Source: Pyrenula massariospora
Taxonomy: Eukaryota; Ascomycota; Eurotiomycetes; Pyrenulales; Pyrenulaceae
DNA length: 64,000 nt
Direction: 5' to 3'
Assembly: GCA_021030905.1 (NCBI GenBank)
Contig: JAGFMI010000012.1
Location: forward strand, 310,001 to 374,000
This document shows, in pieces, positions 1 through 11,423 of the stretch. Each line of letters starts with the position of its first letter. The stretch's first letter is position 1. The notes under the pieces are model-generated. The model was given only the letters and a program-made list of their open reading frames with translations. It was not told where the DNA came from and did no database searches. Position numbers and translations under genes: made by a program.

Positions 1-343
1 TTATCAAGTGGGAACATGCGAATCGCGTCATGACTACTATTTCAGTTTTTGATGCGGATGATAGAAGCGTCCTATTTTAATTTCAGAGCGAGAAAATACC
101 CTCCTCTGATACCATCGGTGGCCAGAAGCTTCTTCGCGAGCCTCGGAAGGGGCTGCAGCCAATCACGCCCGTTTTGTTGAGCTAACGTCTTTAGAGGATT
201 TTGCAAGCTCCACCTCTTCACTGCTATTTCGGCTCTCTTCCACTTCATCTCTACCGACACGCAACAAATCCCTCATCAAGCGATCTTCATCCCGAAGCAA
301 GGCATCCCACCTATTTTACCACCTCTCGAGAATCCAAACAAGT
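1..343. other. Upstream region, no gene seen
   Basis: Non-coding by eye. Short open frames on both strands have no recognisable family and overlap each other. The last part is presumably the promoter and 5' UTR of the CHCH-domain gene that follows. Confidence 0.5.
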
Positions 344-961
344 ATGCCTCGCCGCCGTGGTGCCCCAGCTCCCCGCCCAGCAGCGGCTCCCTCTCGCCCG
401 ACCGCTACACCACAACCTCGTCAGGGCTACCCTCCCCAGGGTCAGACACGTCCGGCATCCACTGCTGTAGCTCCGGCTAAGCCACAGCAAGCTCCTCAAG
501 CTCAACAGCAGTCTGGAGGATCTGGTCTGTTTGGACAGATGGCTAGCACCGCTGCGTAGGTCTTTATTCTGTTTAAACCTTTACTACTTCCTTCCATTCG
601 TCTTTTCCTTTTTCCTACCGCATTTACAATTTACAAATCAAACATTGCGAATACTGACCGTCATCATAGTGGTGTTGCTGTCGGATCTTCCATTGGTCAC
701 GCTATCGGCGGCTTCTTTGGCGGTGGTTCATCTTCTGCTCCTGAAGCCCAAGCTCCACCCCAGCAACTGGACGCCTATGCTGCCCCTGGTGGCGATATGT
801 CAAACAATTCCAGTTACAGCAACACCATGGACCAAGGGCCTTGTGCCGCGGACGTCAAGATGTTCACACAGTGCATGGACCAGAACAAGGGCGACTTGAA
901 TATCTGTGGGTGGTACATGGATCAATTGAAGGCCTGTCAGCAGGCTACCAGGGGCTTTTAG
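344..961 (+). CDS. CHCH twin-CX9C mitochondrial protein (CHCHD2/CHCHD10, yeast Mix17 family)
   Basis: Two exons, 344-555 and 670-961, give 167 aa; the intron runs 556-669 (donor GTAGGT, acceptor TAG). The N-terminal 60 residues are rich in Pro, Ala, Gln and Arg, fitting a mitochondrial targeting segment. A glycine-rich hydrophobic stretch follows at about 71-90, built from repeated Gly/Ala/Val and GHAIGGFFGGG. The C-terminus has a twin CX9C pair, Cys129/Cys139 and Cys150/Cys160, the signature of proteins oxidatively folded in the mitochondrial intermembrane space through Mia40. CHCHD2/10 relatives act in respiratory-chain and cristae maintenance; the role here is inferred from family. Length and order of parts match the family, and splicing joins the Gly-rich helix across the intron without a gap. 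Confidence 0.9.
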
Positions 962-1636
962 AACTGTACTAAGAAGGATTGATTGGCAATGATGCTGAAC
1001 AGAATCGAATCAAAACACTCTGTACAATACGTCAAATTGGCAAAACATGGCATGATATAGCGTAGCTTAGACAAATCAGAATCTCCTTCCATGAATCGTG
1101 CTTGTGCCATTAATTAGATCTTTTTACAGCCGGTAGTATGCACGAGCATCTATCAAGAGGCTTCTACCACATGGGTTTCCAGTGAACCGTCGTTACAAGC
1201 AATGACGCTCCAATACTCTACCATGCATCTCGATGGTCCCTTGCGATAGACATACCTCGTCCAGAATGCTGCTTAGGACCTTGTGATCTTCTCTTAGATT
1301 CGCATCTGTATAGACATAGCAGGCTCTCAAAACACAGTCTTTGAGGGAAAGCTAAGGATCGTCAGGAAATCGAGCTGACTACAAACGGCAAGTGCTGCAG
1401 GTAGAGCTCATGCCTGCACTTTGCGAGGTGAAAGAAAAGTGAAACCACGGCTTCACGTAGCCGTCTGCTGTCGCCTGTAAACACCAGGCACCCAAGTCAC
1501 ATCACAACCCAGGCTTTTTCAAGATGCTCTTAGCATTCTGGCGGAGTTTTTGGATATTCACCGAGATACCAAGTCCGTAGGGCAACCATATAGCGAGAGA
1601 CCACCACGAAGCTTTTCGAACAGGCCAATCGGAAGC
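962..1636. other. Intergenic region
   Basis: No supported gene. It separates the 3' end of the CHCH gene from the MED10 locus. Short frames here have no recognisable domain. Confidence 0.5.
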
Positions 1637-2840
1637 ATGCCGCCAAAGAAAAAACGCGGCAGTCGTCGGGCTGCCACCGCGGGTCGGGGTGTCCGGTCAG
1701 GATCCGAGCATGATCTTGGCATCGCTCAAGATGCTGCACGAAGCCTTGTCATTACCTTGAAGTTTCCCACCAAAGCTGCAGACGTTGCGCAGATCCTGAG
1801 CCGGGAGTTGACTTTGCCGTTGACTTTATTCAAAGAATTTCGATCTACAGTTGTACATGAACAATCGGAGGTTCGCCAGAGCTTGATCATCACATTACCA
1901 TTTCCCACCCCAGCTCTAGCAGACCAGGTCAACCGGATACTGAACAGCGAACGCAAACCACCACCTTCAACCGACGAAGGCTACACGACTGATACGGAGA
2001 GCGCGTCTCAGAAGCGCAAGTTAGTCATTGCTTTCCGATTCCCAACCAAAGCTGTTGAGGTAACAAGCATTTTGAATGGCATTAGCAGCACATCCTTGAT
2101 CACAACCGACAGTTTCAAATTCGGAGGTGACAGATATTCAAGTCAGCTAAGACAAGGTCGCCGTGGTGCCACGTCTCCATCGCAAGGAGAAGCAAATACT
2201 GTGCCGAGGCCGCAAAGTACTGATGCGCCAATGGCGCCGGTCGAGAAGGCGAACGTCAACGGTGAGTATTTTTTCCACGCCTTCCGGGAAGTTAACCCGT
2301 TGCAGAATTGATAATCCGCTGGCAGACGAGCTAAAGGGGGTCATACATCACCTCTACGAACTACAGTTGATTGCAAATGGATATCAACCAGAGAGCAACA
2401 AGGAGCTCGAACGAAAAGTGTACGCTCCTCGTATACTCTGCCGTGTTAATTTCCCTCACTGATAAGACCTTCTCAGTCATGAGCTAGCCGATTCCTTGTC
2501 CTACCTTTCTAACCTCACTCTTGATGCGTCGAATCCTTCCTCGACCACCACCGCATCCATCCAACGAACAGCCATTCCCGGCGAGATCCTCGACTACGTA
2601 GATAGCGGCCGTAATCCAGACATTTATACGAGGGACTTTGTAGAAGTGGTGCAAAAGGGCAATGCGATTCTGCACGGCAAGCAAAAAGCATTTGGGGCCT
2701 TTACACAGATCCTTGGTCAAGAAATGAAGGAACAGATGCCAGAGACCAGGAGTGAAGTTGATCGGATGCTGGAAGCTGCAGGACTAGACTCCCCCATGGA
2801 GAAGGTGGCAGACTCCGGGCAGGGGAGGAACGGAGGCTGA
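1637..2840 (+). CDS. MED10: Mediator complex subunit 10 (Nut2) with an in-frame N-terminal extension
   Basis: Exons 1637-2261, 2326-2419 and 2477-2840 give 360 aa. The C-terminal part, starting at an internal Met codon (2231; MAPVEKANVN), is a complete 162-aa MED10. It includes the helical DELKGVIHHLYELQ segment and the family signature around GRNPDIYTRDFVEVVQKGN. MED10 sits in the middle module of Mediator and links activators to RNA polymerase II. The first ~198 residues are not part of normal MED10. They hold a basic start (MPPKKKRGSRR) and three related blocks (LVITLKFPTKA, LIITLPFPTPA, LVIAFRFPTKA). No stop separates this part from MED10, but the ATG at 2231 alone would make a normal-sized protein. 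The upstream frame may therefore be an extension, a merged gene or an untranslated open frame. MED10 identity is secure; the start is not. Confidence 0.82.
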
Positions 2841-3640
2841 CCGGCCAGCATTAGGCTTGGCGCCGGGCGGCTTCCACATCCTGGTCCCCGAGAGCGCAAG
2901 CCAGCATTATTACCAATACCAGAGGCGCCATTCGCGATTGCTGTGTAACGTGCAGGGTCAGGGCAATGATTGCCGAGAAACCGATCTTATCGGATCGATT
3001 GGAACTGCTGCAGTACATGAAAATAGATGGAACCCGCCCGAATGGCGGTGCATGTCCACCGAATCTGAAACACTATATAAGCTTCCTTGAGCTTTGAGAC
3101 GCCAATGAGCGAGCAGTCTGCGCTTATCAGTGATGGGAATTTTCTTCTTGCAAAGGATTGTGAGGGCCCCTTGCATGGCGATTCTCAGCTACTCCAGGGC
3201 TTAGCCATGTCCGACCCCAAACAAAAGAAAGCCCGCGTCGTCGAGGACTTCCCGTGGTGGTGGCTGTCCTAATGCGGACGCTCCCGAAAAGGAAATCCGG
3301 GGAAGGCTGTGTCGACCACTCAGATCGACATCTCGATCGACTAGCGAATTAGGTTATGTCACAACCCCCCGGCATTGCATGGAAGCAGTTTGGAAGCGGT
3401 TCGCATGTCCACTCTCCTCTCCTTCTTCCCCTTCTTTCCATTTAAACTTTGTCTTGTACGTCCTGCGGCTTTGCTCGTAGATCAGTCTCTCGTTTTCCTT
3501 CGCTGAGTCTTTGGAGTCAAATTCGCGTTGTAGCTTTGCGTCATTCCTATCAGCTCTTCAAACGATGTGAAAACTCCCACGCGATAAGCTTCACGCGTGT
3601 CGCATCGCTGAGCTCCTATTCTACCCCAACGCGTGGAACA
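2841..3640. other. Intergenic region
   Basis: No convincing gene. A TATATAA element lies near 3073-3080, but no open frame of recognisable family follows it. The last ~200 bases are probably 5' UTR of the DUF7703 gene. That frame is open upstream of the chosen ATG, but the extra residues have no membrane or domain features. Confidence 0.45.
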
Positions 3641-4918
3641 ATGGCGGTCACTGATATGCCAGCGCTGAGCGGCCCTCCGATACATGCCGTTTCCAGCAAT
3701 GTCACAGGAACTTCCCCTCAGGGTTCCTTCAGCTCTGCCAGCTCAGGCATCACGGGCGGATATGGCGGGGACAGTCTCACGCTCAAGATTATCATCGCCT
3801 TCTTCTCAGGACTCGCCCTCTACAACACACTCGAACTTAACATCCTCATCTTCGTCACCTTCAAGCGATACAATGGCCTCTACTTCTGGAGTCTCCTTGT
3901 GGCTGCCTGGGGCGTCATCCCTTACAGTATTGGCTTCTTAATCAAATTCTTCCGCCTGGGAACTCCCAAAGACGGCAGCGCCAACTCCATGACCTGGGTC
4001 GCCATCTTCCTGCTAACCCTCGGCTGGTACCCCATGGTGACCGGCCAGAGCGTCGTGCTCTGGTCTCGCCTCCACCTCATCACCCGCAATAACCGCATCC
4101 TCCGCGCACTCCTCGCCCTCATCGTCGTTGACGCCATCATCCTCCACATCCCCACCACTGTCCTCACCTTTGGCTCAAACGCCCTCTCCAACCCGAACCT
4201 CGACCACTACGTCCGCGGCTACAACATCATGGAGAAAATCCAGATGACCCTATTCACCGTGCAAGAAACCCTCATCTCCGCCGTCTACGTCCGTGAGACC
4301 CTCCGACTGCTCAACCTCAGCCTCCAGGATGGCGCCCGCCGCACCATGTTCCAGCTGCTCAGCATCAACGTGCTGATCATCATCATGGACCTCGGCCTAC
4401 TGGCCTGCGAATACGCTAACCTCTACATCATCGAAACCACCCTCAAGGGCGTCGTCTACAGCCTCAAATTCAAGCTCGAATTCGCCGTCCTCGGCAAGCT
4501 AGTCTCATTCGTCACCTCCAACGGCGTCCACGCGCGCCGCCCCAGCGGCATGGGCCCGTACGCCGAAAAGACGCGCCACCACAGCTTTTCGAACCACAAC
4601 GTCGAGATCCCGGACTTTGTCGACCCGACCCGCACCAACTCGGACGTCACGCACGCGCTCCCGCCGGAGAAGCGGCAGGGGAGCAGCTTCTCCGGCGCGA
4701 GCAGCAGCGCCGGGGTACACAAGGTCAGGAGCGGGAGCTCGACCGCGACGAACGCGCCGCTACATCCGAGTACGCAACAGCTAAGCGAGAAGATGAGTCA
4801 GGAGAGGGAGATGAGGGATTTTGAGATGAGTTTGAAGCGATTTCGGCACGTGGAGAATATGGACTTGGATGAGAGTGAGGAAGAGATATCGCCTTTTGAT
4901 CGGAGAGGGACGGTGTAA
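3641..4918 (+). CDS. DUF7703-type fungal integral membrane protein
   Basis: Single exon, 425 aa from the ATG at 3641. An in-frame ATG upstream would add ~64 residues with no family character, so I prefer the later start, just before the first conserved segment. After a Ser/Gly-rich lead of about 45 residues there are about seven hydrophobic segments, beginning KIIIAFFSGLALYNTLELNI and continuing through WSLLVAAWGVIPYSIGFLI, VAIFLLTLGW and LLALIVVDAIILHIPTTVL. The pattern and spacing match the fungal DUF7703 family. The C-terminal ~130 residues are hydrophilic, Ser-rich and end acidic. Function is unknown; plasma-membrane or endomembrane location is inferred only from the helices. The coding part is strongly C-ending in the third codon position, unlike the flanks. 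Confidence 0.85.
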   Translation: MAVTDMPALSGPPIHAVSSNVTGTSPQGSFSSASSGITGGYGGDSLTLKIIIAFFSGLALYNTLELNILIFVTFKRYNGLYFWSLLVAAWGVIPYSIGFLIKFFRLGTPKDGSANSMTWVAIFLLTLGWYPMVTGQSVVLWSRLHLITRNNRILRALLALIVVDAIILHIPTTVLTFGSNALSNPNLDHYVRGYNIMEKIQMTLFTVQETLISAVYVRETLRLLNLSLQDGARRTMFQLLSINVLIIIMDLGLLACEYANLYIIETTLKGVVYSLKFKLEFAVLGKLVSFVTSNGVHARRPSGMGPYAEKTRHHSFSNHNVEIPDFVDPTRTNSDVTHALPPEKRQGSSFSGASSSAGVHKVRSGSSTATNAPLHPSTQQLSEKMSQEREMRDFEMSLKRFRHVENMDLDESEEEISPFDRRGTV

Positions 4919-6945
4919 GGTTGTTTCTCATGTCATCAGTGAGGTGAAAAGCTTTTCATTTGTTTCCTCTGTTGACCGGTTCTTGTGCTGTTGCAAGCGA
5001 ATTTCATGTCTTTAGACGTGGGGCGGCTATTGTTGTGATTGATTTACTTTTTGAAAAGAGGAGAGCCGGATCGTCTCACGACTTTTTTGGGCTGATGAGG
5101 AAGGTGAAGAAGAGTCTCTAAAGACTCACTCCAGAGCAGGGAGTCTCTCGACACGATCAACTTATTGTTTCTTACGGGGAAAAGATGGCAAAGGTCCGAC
5201 CCAGCGGCTCTTAATACTGGTTACGTGACAGCGTGGGGCAAACGCACGGTTGTGATTTGATACGCCGGAGTCGCTCGTCCACTCCAACTCTACAATCCTC
5301 CAAAAGCACGATATCATCCTCGACGTATACCACGCCATGCCCTGCGCCCCCGAATCATCCTACACCCGTCACACCGCGATGGCCATAGGAAGGTTTGAAG
5401 TGATGTCGTGCCCATTCGGAAGAGTTGAGCTTTACCAGATCTACGAATCCGCCCAGTTAGGGTCTTATACCACAGGTGGAGGGAGAAATGTACATACAGA
5501 TGATAGGAGAACTGTACATACAGGTGGTTGGAAGAACGGTGCGCGTTACCTTTACTCACGGTTAACACCCGACACACGAAATGTGTCCAACGCGATCAGC
5601 TCCAGCTGACTGGAGCCAGACTGGCTGGCTTCTCAAGAGAAAGAGAGAAAGGAAACTTCCGAGTCCAAGCGCCGGGATCAGGTTCGTTGATCGTCCCGGT
5701 TCCGCAGCATGGAAATAGAGGAGGCCGTCCAGATAAAGGAGAGAATATTAAGGAGCAAAAAGTCAATCAAGACTTTTCAACCCTCCCAAAAGTTATTTGT
5801 TGTTCGCCGTGACGGACGACGGCGATATGGCGAGATGAGATGAGATGAGATACCCCAGTTATTGATATGTTTACGGCAAGGTCGTCGAATTCTATAATTT
5901 TCTTTTTCACGCGGCGTCTCACACACTATTTCAAGTACATACCTAGTCCTCAAAAATTCAATGTTCAATGTGTACATAGATTCAATCAATCTGTTTGATT
6001 TCCTTTCCATTCAATTACGAACCTCAACCAACTCACGTCTATCTATCTATCTATCTATCTATCTGCACGATAAGCGAAAAATACCACACCCAAATCGAAA
6101 TGACTCGGAAGATCCGTCGTGCAAATTAACCTGTGTCCTCCTCTCTGTCATTCCCATAGCTGTACTTCTCTATCCTCAATTTAGATGCGAGACAAGGCCA
6201 TAGCGAGAGCAACCACGCGTAACTTCGTAATGCGTACGACAAGCTACTAGTGATTTGCGATGAAAATACACCGATGCCCCTTCCGTGCCTCCTCCCAACC
6301 GTCGTCCCCTGCACGAGTGCGTCGCTCCTCCGCTCGTAGCAACCTTAGTCAGCCTTCCCAGCGAACACCGCAGAAAGATACCAGCTCGTACGACTTGACT
6401 GATTTCAGACTCACAACGACGATGTGCTATCCTTGCATGAACTGGTTGCAACTTTCGCTGGCACGGCGTTCACAGCAGGCGACATCACGAGGGCAAGGTC
6501 GACGACGCTGATACGACCACCATCGCCACCATTATGACTGTCCCAACGACGAGCACCACAATGCCGGTGAGAAAGGCTGATTAATCACCGCGACCCAGAA
6601 GGAGCATGACGATAAGGGTATTGGTAGTTGCAGGGACATACACAAGGCATATTGAGACGACCACAAGGACGGCAAGAACGACAATGGGCACGAGAATAAA
6701 GAAACGACTCTCTCAAAACATCGAAAGCCCCTAGAGAGAGCCTAGCCTTCGCATCCATTTTCTATCGTTCTCTGGACGCGAGCTTCATGGAATCACGATC
6801 ACTAGAAGAGTTTTGTTATGGCAGGAACCGTGATGCACAGCTTCCTGTACGTCATTACCATGTACTTAGTACAAGTATCTCCGCAGTAGCTGGATATGAC
6901 ACACAACATTGCGTTCACCAAGTTTCGCGAACGTACGACTTAAAA
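4919..6945. other. Two-kilobase intergenic stretch with small repeats
   Basis: No supported gene on either strand; open frames are short, overlapping and unlike any family. It holds a two-copy direct repeat near 5488-5535 (TGTACATACAG core), a GAGAT run near 5833-5850 and an ATCT tetranucleotide run near 6039-6064. On the minus strand around 6560-6710 a short hydrophobic frame can be read, but it has a stop and no start context. Confidence 0.4.
6039..6064. repeat. ATCT microsatellite
   Basis: About six and a half perfect copies of the tetranucleotide ATCT in an AT-rich non-coding stretch. Confidence 0.9.
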
Positions 6946-9262
6946 TTAGACGAGTGTGACTAGCTTCCTACTGCCTTGGACTGCTGCCCAAGCGTCTTCA
7001 TGCACAACACCAATGGCGATCCTCTCCGCCACTCCTTTCGTCCACCTGATCCACATCACGTTTGCAAGGCATCGCTCGAGCTCACCTTGCCGGAACTGCT
7101 TGTACTTGAATGTCTTCAACCAAACGCTCGTATGGCGGTTAGGAAAATGTAGTCTGAACCCCGTACGGTCGAACATGTCCGTCACATCGGCAAGGCACGT
7201 TTTGGACAGCAGAATGATATCGATCTCATCAGGGTTCAGCGTTGATGAGAACTGGATCTTGTCTCTGTAATCGAGAAATACGCCGCAGTGACGTCCAAGT
7301 GCGTCTGTGATATAGAGTGCTGGTAGGTCACTAGCTTCAAGGACCTCGAAATCTAGGCGTCGGCTTCCGCTCGTGTAGTCGAATGCCTTCCAAGGTGCTG
7401 TGGAGGCCCAAAAGCGCAGAGAATGCGGATTTAGAGCTGTTGAAACTACGAGCAATTAGTGTGACACACAATCATAGATTTCGGATCTTACCACTCGCGG
7501 ATTCGTTCACCCACTCGACCTCTGACTTGAAGAAGTCTCGCAAATAACCATCCTGAATCATGAAGGAATACGATACCGGTCCTATCCAGCCAGCCCAAGA
7601 CCAGGTTGGTAGTTCAGCGTCTCCTGCCGGCTCGACACGGCGACGGCCGTTTCTTTCGGAAGGTGTCCAAAGTAGAGCAAGTTCAAATAAATCTTTAGGT
7701 AATCCACAGTTATACCGCGGCGCAACTTGTTTACCTCCGACTAGCGCGTTCATAGTACCTCGAAATGCGTTCAAGACGTCAGACGGATACGTCAAATTCC
7801 TTAGAGTATACTGCTCAACGTAACTAGCGTAGATTTCAAAATTCCTTGCATTGTCACAAAAGAGGTCCTGTTCGATATTGTGTTCTGGATCATTGACATC
7901 CGGAAAGTCTTGATCATCCCTATAGACTTGTGTCGCATGCTGAGCCCCATCACTTGATTCAGTGTGAGACTTATCCTGATCTTTCTGCTCGTTTTCATCT
8001 TCTGACTTGAGCTCACTTCTCTGACACCCAGCTCGACAATCAAAATGAACCTGCCAGTTGGTAAAGTACAATATCCTTCGCGATAAAACACGCTCCTGGA
8101 AGGTCCAGCCACGGGTTTCGTACGTAGAGCCGGCCAATAGCTCAAGCAAGCTGGGAGGAGACGCTACAAATCGAATACACTGATCGCAGCCTCCTAGCCT
8201 AGCACGATACTCATGCGACAGAGCAACTTTCGGCCGAGAATCAGATTGCACGCCACAGAGGCCACTGTTGGAGTTGACCCCAGACACGGAGACCAATGTC
8301 ACGTATGCACGACTGTATATAACGTCCATCTGGGAGATTTGCCTAGACTTCGTTGCGAGATCGTCTTGTATGATACATAGACAGTCTGTCCATAGATATC
8401 GTATTCCAAGGGATGCTGTAGCCTGAATCGCATCTCGAATGACTGCAGGAATCTGTTCCCGTGCTTGAAACAGTGCTCCACCTTCCATGAGTGACTGGAT
8501 CGTAGATATGGTTGATTGGATAGTGATAACGCCTCCCATAACGTAGCTGAGCGCTGTATACTTGTGTGCTGTGTCTGCCTTTATTAAGCATCCTTTGACC
8601 ACGTCTATCAGGAAGATGTCAACCATGTCTTGATTCAGCTGAGACTCGTGGTTTCTGCTTCCAGAGCCGTGTTTAGACTCGCAGTCGCTTAGCCACGCTT
8701 TGAGTACGCCAAAGTCAAGTGTCCCGCCTAGTGACATCTCATCAAACAATCTTGAACTGTCGACAGGAAATTCAATAGCATCGCAATAGACCGAGTCCTC
8801 AGTATTGATCCTAACTCTTGGAACACTGTTGCACCCAACGACAAACCCCCTTCCACGAGAACCTTTATTTTCGCTATACACAGAGATGACTTGCGGCCTA
8901 AACATTGGATACAATTGCGGAACACGAATCCCTCCACCTTGATATCTCTGCCGATTGAACGCCGTGTCCGGCACAGCTCGTTCAGGCACAATGCTCCGGA
9001 TAGGCTCTACTACAAGGACCTGGCTCAGGAAAGCACACATGGGGCATTCTGAAGACCGCTCTGATATCTCTTCAAGGGTTCCAAGGTCTCGATACTGCTC
9101 AAGGAAGGTAAACTCGATTTTAGAGCACGTTGAACATAGTTGTGACCGATATGCGTTTACTATCGGCCCAGCTCTTGGTCCTGACATCAAGATTTTTGGT
9201 AAAATGGATCGAATAGGGTTACGAAGAATTAAATGCGATAGATAGGCGATTGAACGATGCAT
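6946..9262 (-). CDS. Heterokaryon incompatibility (HET) domain protein
   Basis: Two exons on the minus strand, 7492-9262 and 6946-7445, give 756 aa; the intron (7446-7491, 46 nt) has donor GTAAGA and acceptor TAG. The N-terminus has a Cys-rich entry block (CSTCSKIEFTF, then ECPMCAFL) common in fungal HET proteins. The HET domain follows from about residue 230, with YTALSYVMGG, then LGIRYLWTDCLCIIQDD and VIYSRAYVTLVSVSG. The first motif has Met where many relatives have Trp (YVWGG). A later RGWTFQERVLSRRILYF block is also typical. HET proteins trigger cell death or growth arrest on non-self recognition when strains fuse; the partner here is unknown. An alternative start is Met26 at 9187. Confidence 0.85.
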
Positions 9263-10178
9263 TCTGGAGAGGAGGAAATCACATTTGTGGGGCGGAACTG
9301 GCTAGCCTAATCAACATTAAGGAGGAGGAGTAGTGGTAGTAGTTGTTGTTGTAATAGCAATCTTAGCGAGACTTTCGGTACATAAAATCGTTTTCGATCG
9401 TGCAGGATAATCTTGACTTAAAATCCGGACGAAAGACTATCTCGCGGACGATAAAGCTGAAATTGCATTTTGGCTTCTACGGGGCCCATCCTGGTACTCT
9501 GTTCTGTTCCTAGGCAATAGTGCTCCTTAGAGAGGCGCCTCACCCTTCAGCCTCCTATATCACTCAGGGATCACCCTAGTATCATACGGACGCCATCAAT
9601 AGTACAGCCGCCACTCACCCGCCAAAACCGGACGAGGGATAAGAAATGCTGTTGCCACTCACCGCGACCTTTCCTTCCCCCCCGAAAGCCTCTCGTCCTC
9701 AAATCAGGCACCATCTCCCGTTAGACACAAAACCTACCCATACGCACTCATCGTCGACCCACCTGCCCCAAATCCCCACCCATCGAAGCCAATTCAAGCC
9801 AAGCCGCGCCTATCCCACCCCCCCAACTCACTTAAGCCCCACCTTGCGCCACGAGCTGACATCTTGTGCTATCCTGCACATTCTATTACAGTGCATTTCA
9901 TTCCACAAGCCAGGCCCTTATTTAAAGCCCTTTAATCAGCCTCTGGACGTGTACTCGCATAGTGACGTCGGGGAGAGGGGAGGAGAGATGGACGTATGTG
10001 CTTGCACGTGATAAGATCTGTGCTGATGGAGGGTGGGTGTTGGATCGAAAGGCTTTTATTCTGGAGGATATCTTGGTCTACTGCTGGTATTTTACTGTAC
10101 ATACAATGGGCGTGTTCTCTCTCTGTCTATCTAAATACCATGCATTCCACCATCCGGCCCAAACCGAACTGAAGCAGT
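9263..10178. other. Intergenic region
   Basis: Nothing convincing. It separates the 5' end of the HET gene from the 3' end of TPT1. A C-rich, low-complexity part (about 9650-9860) can be read as a Pro/Thr/Ser-rich frame without any domain. Confidence 0.45.
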
Positions 10179-11423
10179 TCATCCAAGCTCATCCAATCCA
10201 CCCCCCTTATCAACATTCAACTTCGGCTTCCCCTGTCCTTTTCCCTTCCCCTTCTTCTTCCCCCCCGCCCCACCTCCCTCCCCCGCATCACCTTTCTGCG
10301 GAGCCGTCGTTGGCACAACATCCCCACCCCTCCCCTTCCCCCTCGGCACCCCCTTCTCCGCCAACCTCTTCGGCAGCCCCAGCGCCTCCCGCCCCTCGCT
10401 CCACAGCAACCCCAATCCGTTCTTGACCTCGACGACTTTATCAAAGTAATCAATAGAAAGCACGTTCCGCCCCGTCCCGCCGGGTGGTGGTGGCACTCCC
10501 TCGGAGAGAACGACGCCGTTCTCGCTGCGCCAGAAGGGCACGCCGGCCGAGAGGGCTTTGTGCAGGTCGATGTAGATCAGGATCTGAGCGTCGGCGCGCA
10601 TGCCGGATATCACGGTGCCGCCGAGGGCGGAGGTTTGGACGGTGGTACGGTGGCTATCTGAGGTGGGAGAGGCGGGGGTGGCGACCACGTCCGAGTAGGC
10701 GGGGCCGGTGGCCATGTGGATGTGTGTTCTGGACATCGGGCGGAGGCCGCCGGTGGCGAGGATGAGAGGCCAGGTTGCGTGGTAGGTGCCGTGGACGACG
10801 GTGGAGGGGAGGGATGGGGTGGAGAGGGTGAGGGGTGTGAGGTAGGAGGAGGCGGTTAGGGTGGAGATGCTGTGGCCTTGGGTTGCGCGGATGAGGTAGT
10901 GTGAGGGATTGTGGTCGGCTGTTTCGGGGGAGCGGTAGGCTTTTAAAGCAATGGCCGTAAGCGTAGGGGTGGGGATTAGATTAGAGGATGGTTGGATGGG
11001 ATCGGAAGGTGGTATAAGGTCGGTGGAGGGGGTGCTTGGATTTGGAGCCGAAGGTTCGGGGGAGACAAGGACTGGTGCGGGAGCGGGAGAAGTGTCATTG
11101 AGAGCGACTTTCTCTAGATCCTCCGGTAGGGTTGACTCTGCAGAATCGGTGTTCTTGATGTATTTGAGGCCGAAGCGTTGCTTTTCATTATTCTCGACGG
11201 CATCCATGATATCGGCGATCGTGACCTCTAAACGTTTCGCTCTTTGCCAAGAGAGGATGTCAGAGACGTTGATATAACCTTCGGGTGAGATTGTGAGCCG
11301 TTCCTTCAAAGCATCATGGCGCAGTACGCGTGATAAGAGCTTAGAGACCATGACAGGACGAGGTGGACCTGTTGACGGGTGCTTTGGAGGCGCACGCCGG
11401 CGGTCTTGTTCACCCCGTGCCAT
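10179..11423 (-). CDS. TPT1: tRNA 2'-phosphotransferase (Tpt1/KptA family)
   Basis: Single minus-strand frame, 414 aa from ATG at 11423 (MARGEQDRRR). Tpt1 removes the 2'-phosphate left at the splice junction by fungal tRNA ligase, using NAD+. The family N-terminal lobe begins SKLLSRVLRHDALKERL and continues with PEGYINVSDIL. The NAD-binding ADP-ribosyltransferase-like lobe has YLIRATQGHSI, VVHGTYHATWPLI, TGGLRPMSRTHIHMA and ADAQILIYIDL, with the expected Arg and His residues. Two features make it longer than the usual ~200-250 aa: a Pro/Ser/Thr-rich insert of roughly 90 residues between the lobes, and a basic Gly/Lys tail at the C-terminus. The upstream frame is open but lacks family similarity, so I start at Met 11423. 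Divergent from DBP8. Confidence 0.9.
   Translation of the reverse strand: MARGEQDRRRAPPKHPSTGPPRPVMVSKLLSRVLRHDALKERLTISPEGYINVSDILSWQRAKRLEVTIADIMDAVENNEKQRFGLKYIKNTDSAESTLPEDLEKVALNDTSPAPAPVLVSPEPSAPNPSTPSTDLIPPSDPIQPSSNLIPTPTLTAIALKAYRSPETADHNPSHYLIRATQGHSISTLTASSYLTPLTLSTPSLPSTVVHGTYHATWPLILATGGLRPMSRTHIHMATGPAYSDVVATPASPTSDSHRTTVQTSALGGTVISGMRADAQILIYIDLHKALSAGVPFWRSENGVVLSEGVPPPPGGTGRNVLSIDYFDKVVEVKNGLGLLWSEGREALGLPKRLAEKGVPRGKGRGGDVVPTTAPQKGDAGEGGGAGGKKKGKGKGQGKPKLNVDKGGGLDELG

Noticed and set aside
5337-5812. Overlapping plus-strand open frames of about 90 codons
   Set aside because: No family resemblance, no consistent codon bias, and they overlap in different frames.
9646-10426. 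Pro/Ser-rich plus-strand frames opposite the 3' end of TPT1
   Set aside because: They are shadows of the C-rich non-coding region and of the TPT1 gene on the other strand.
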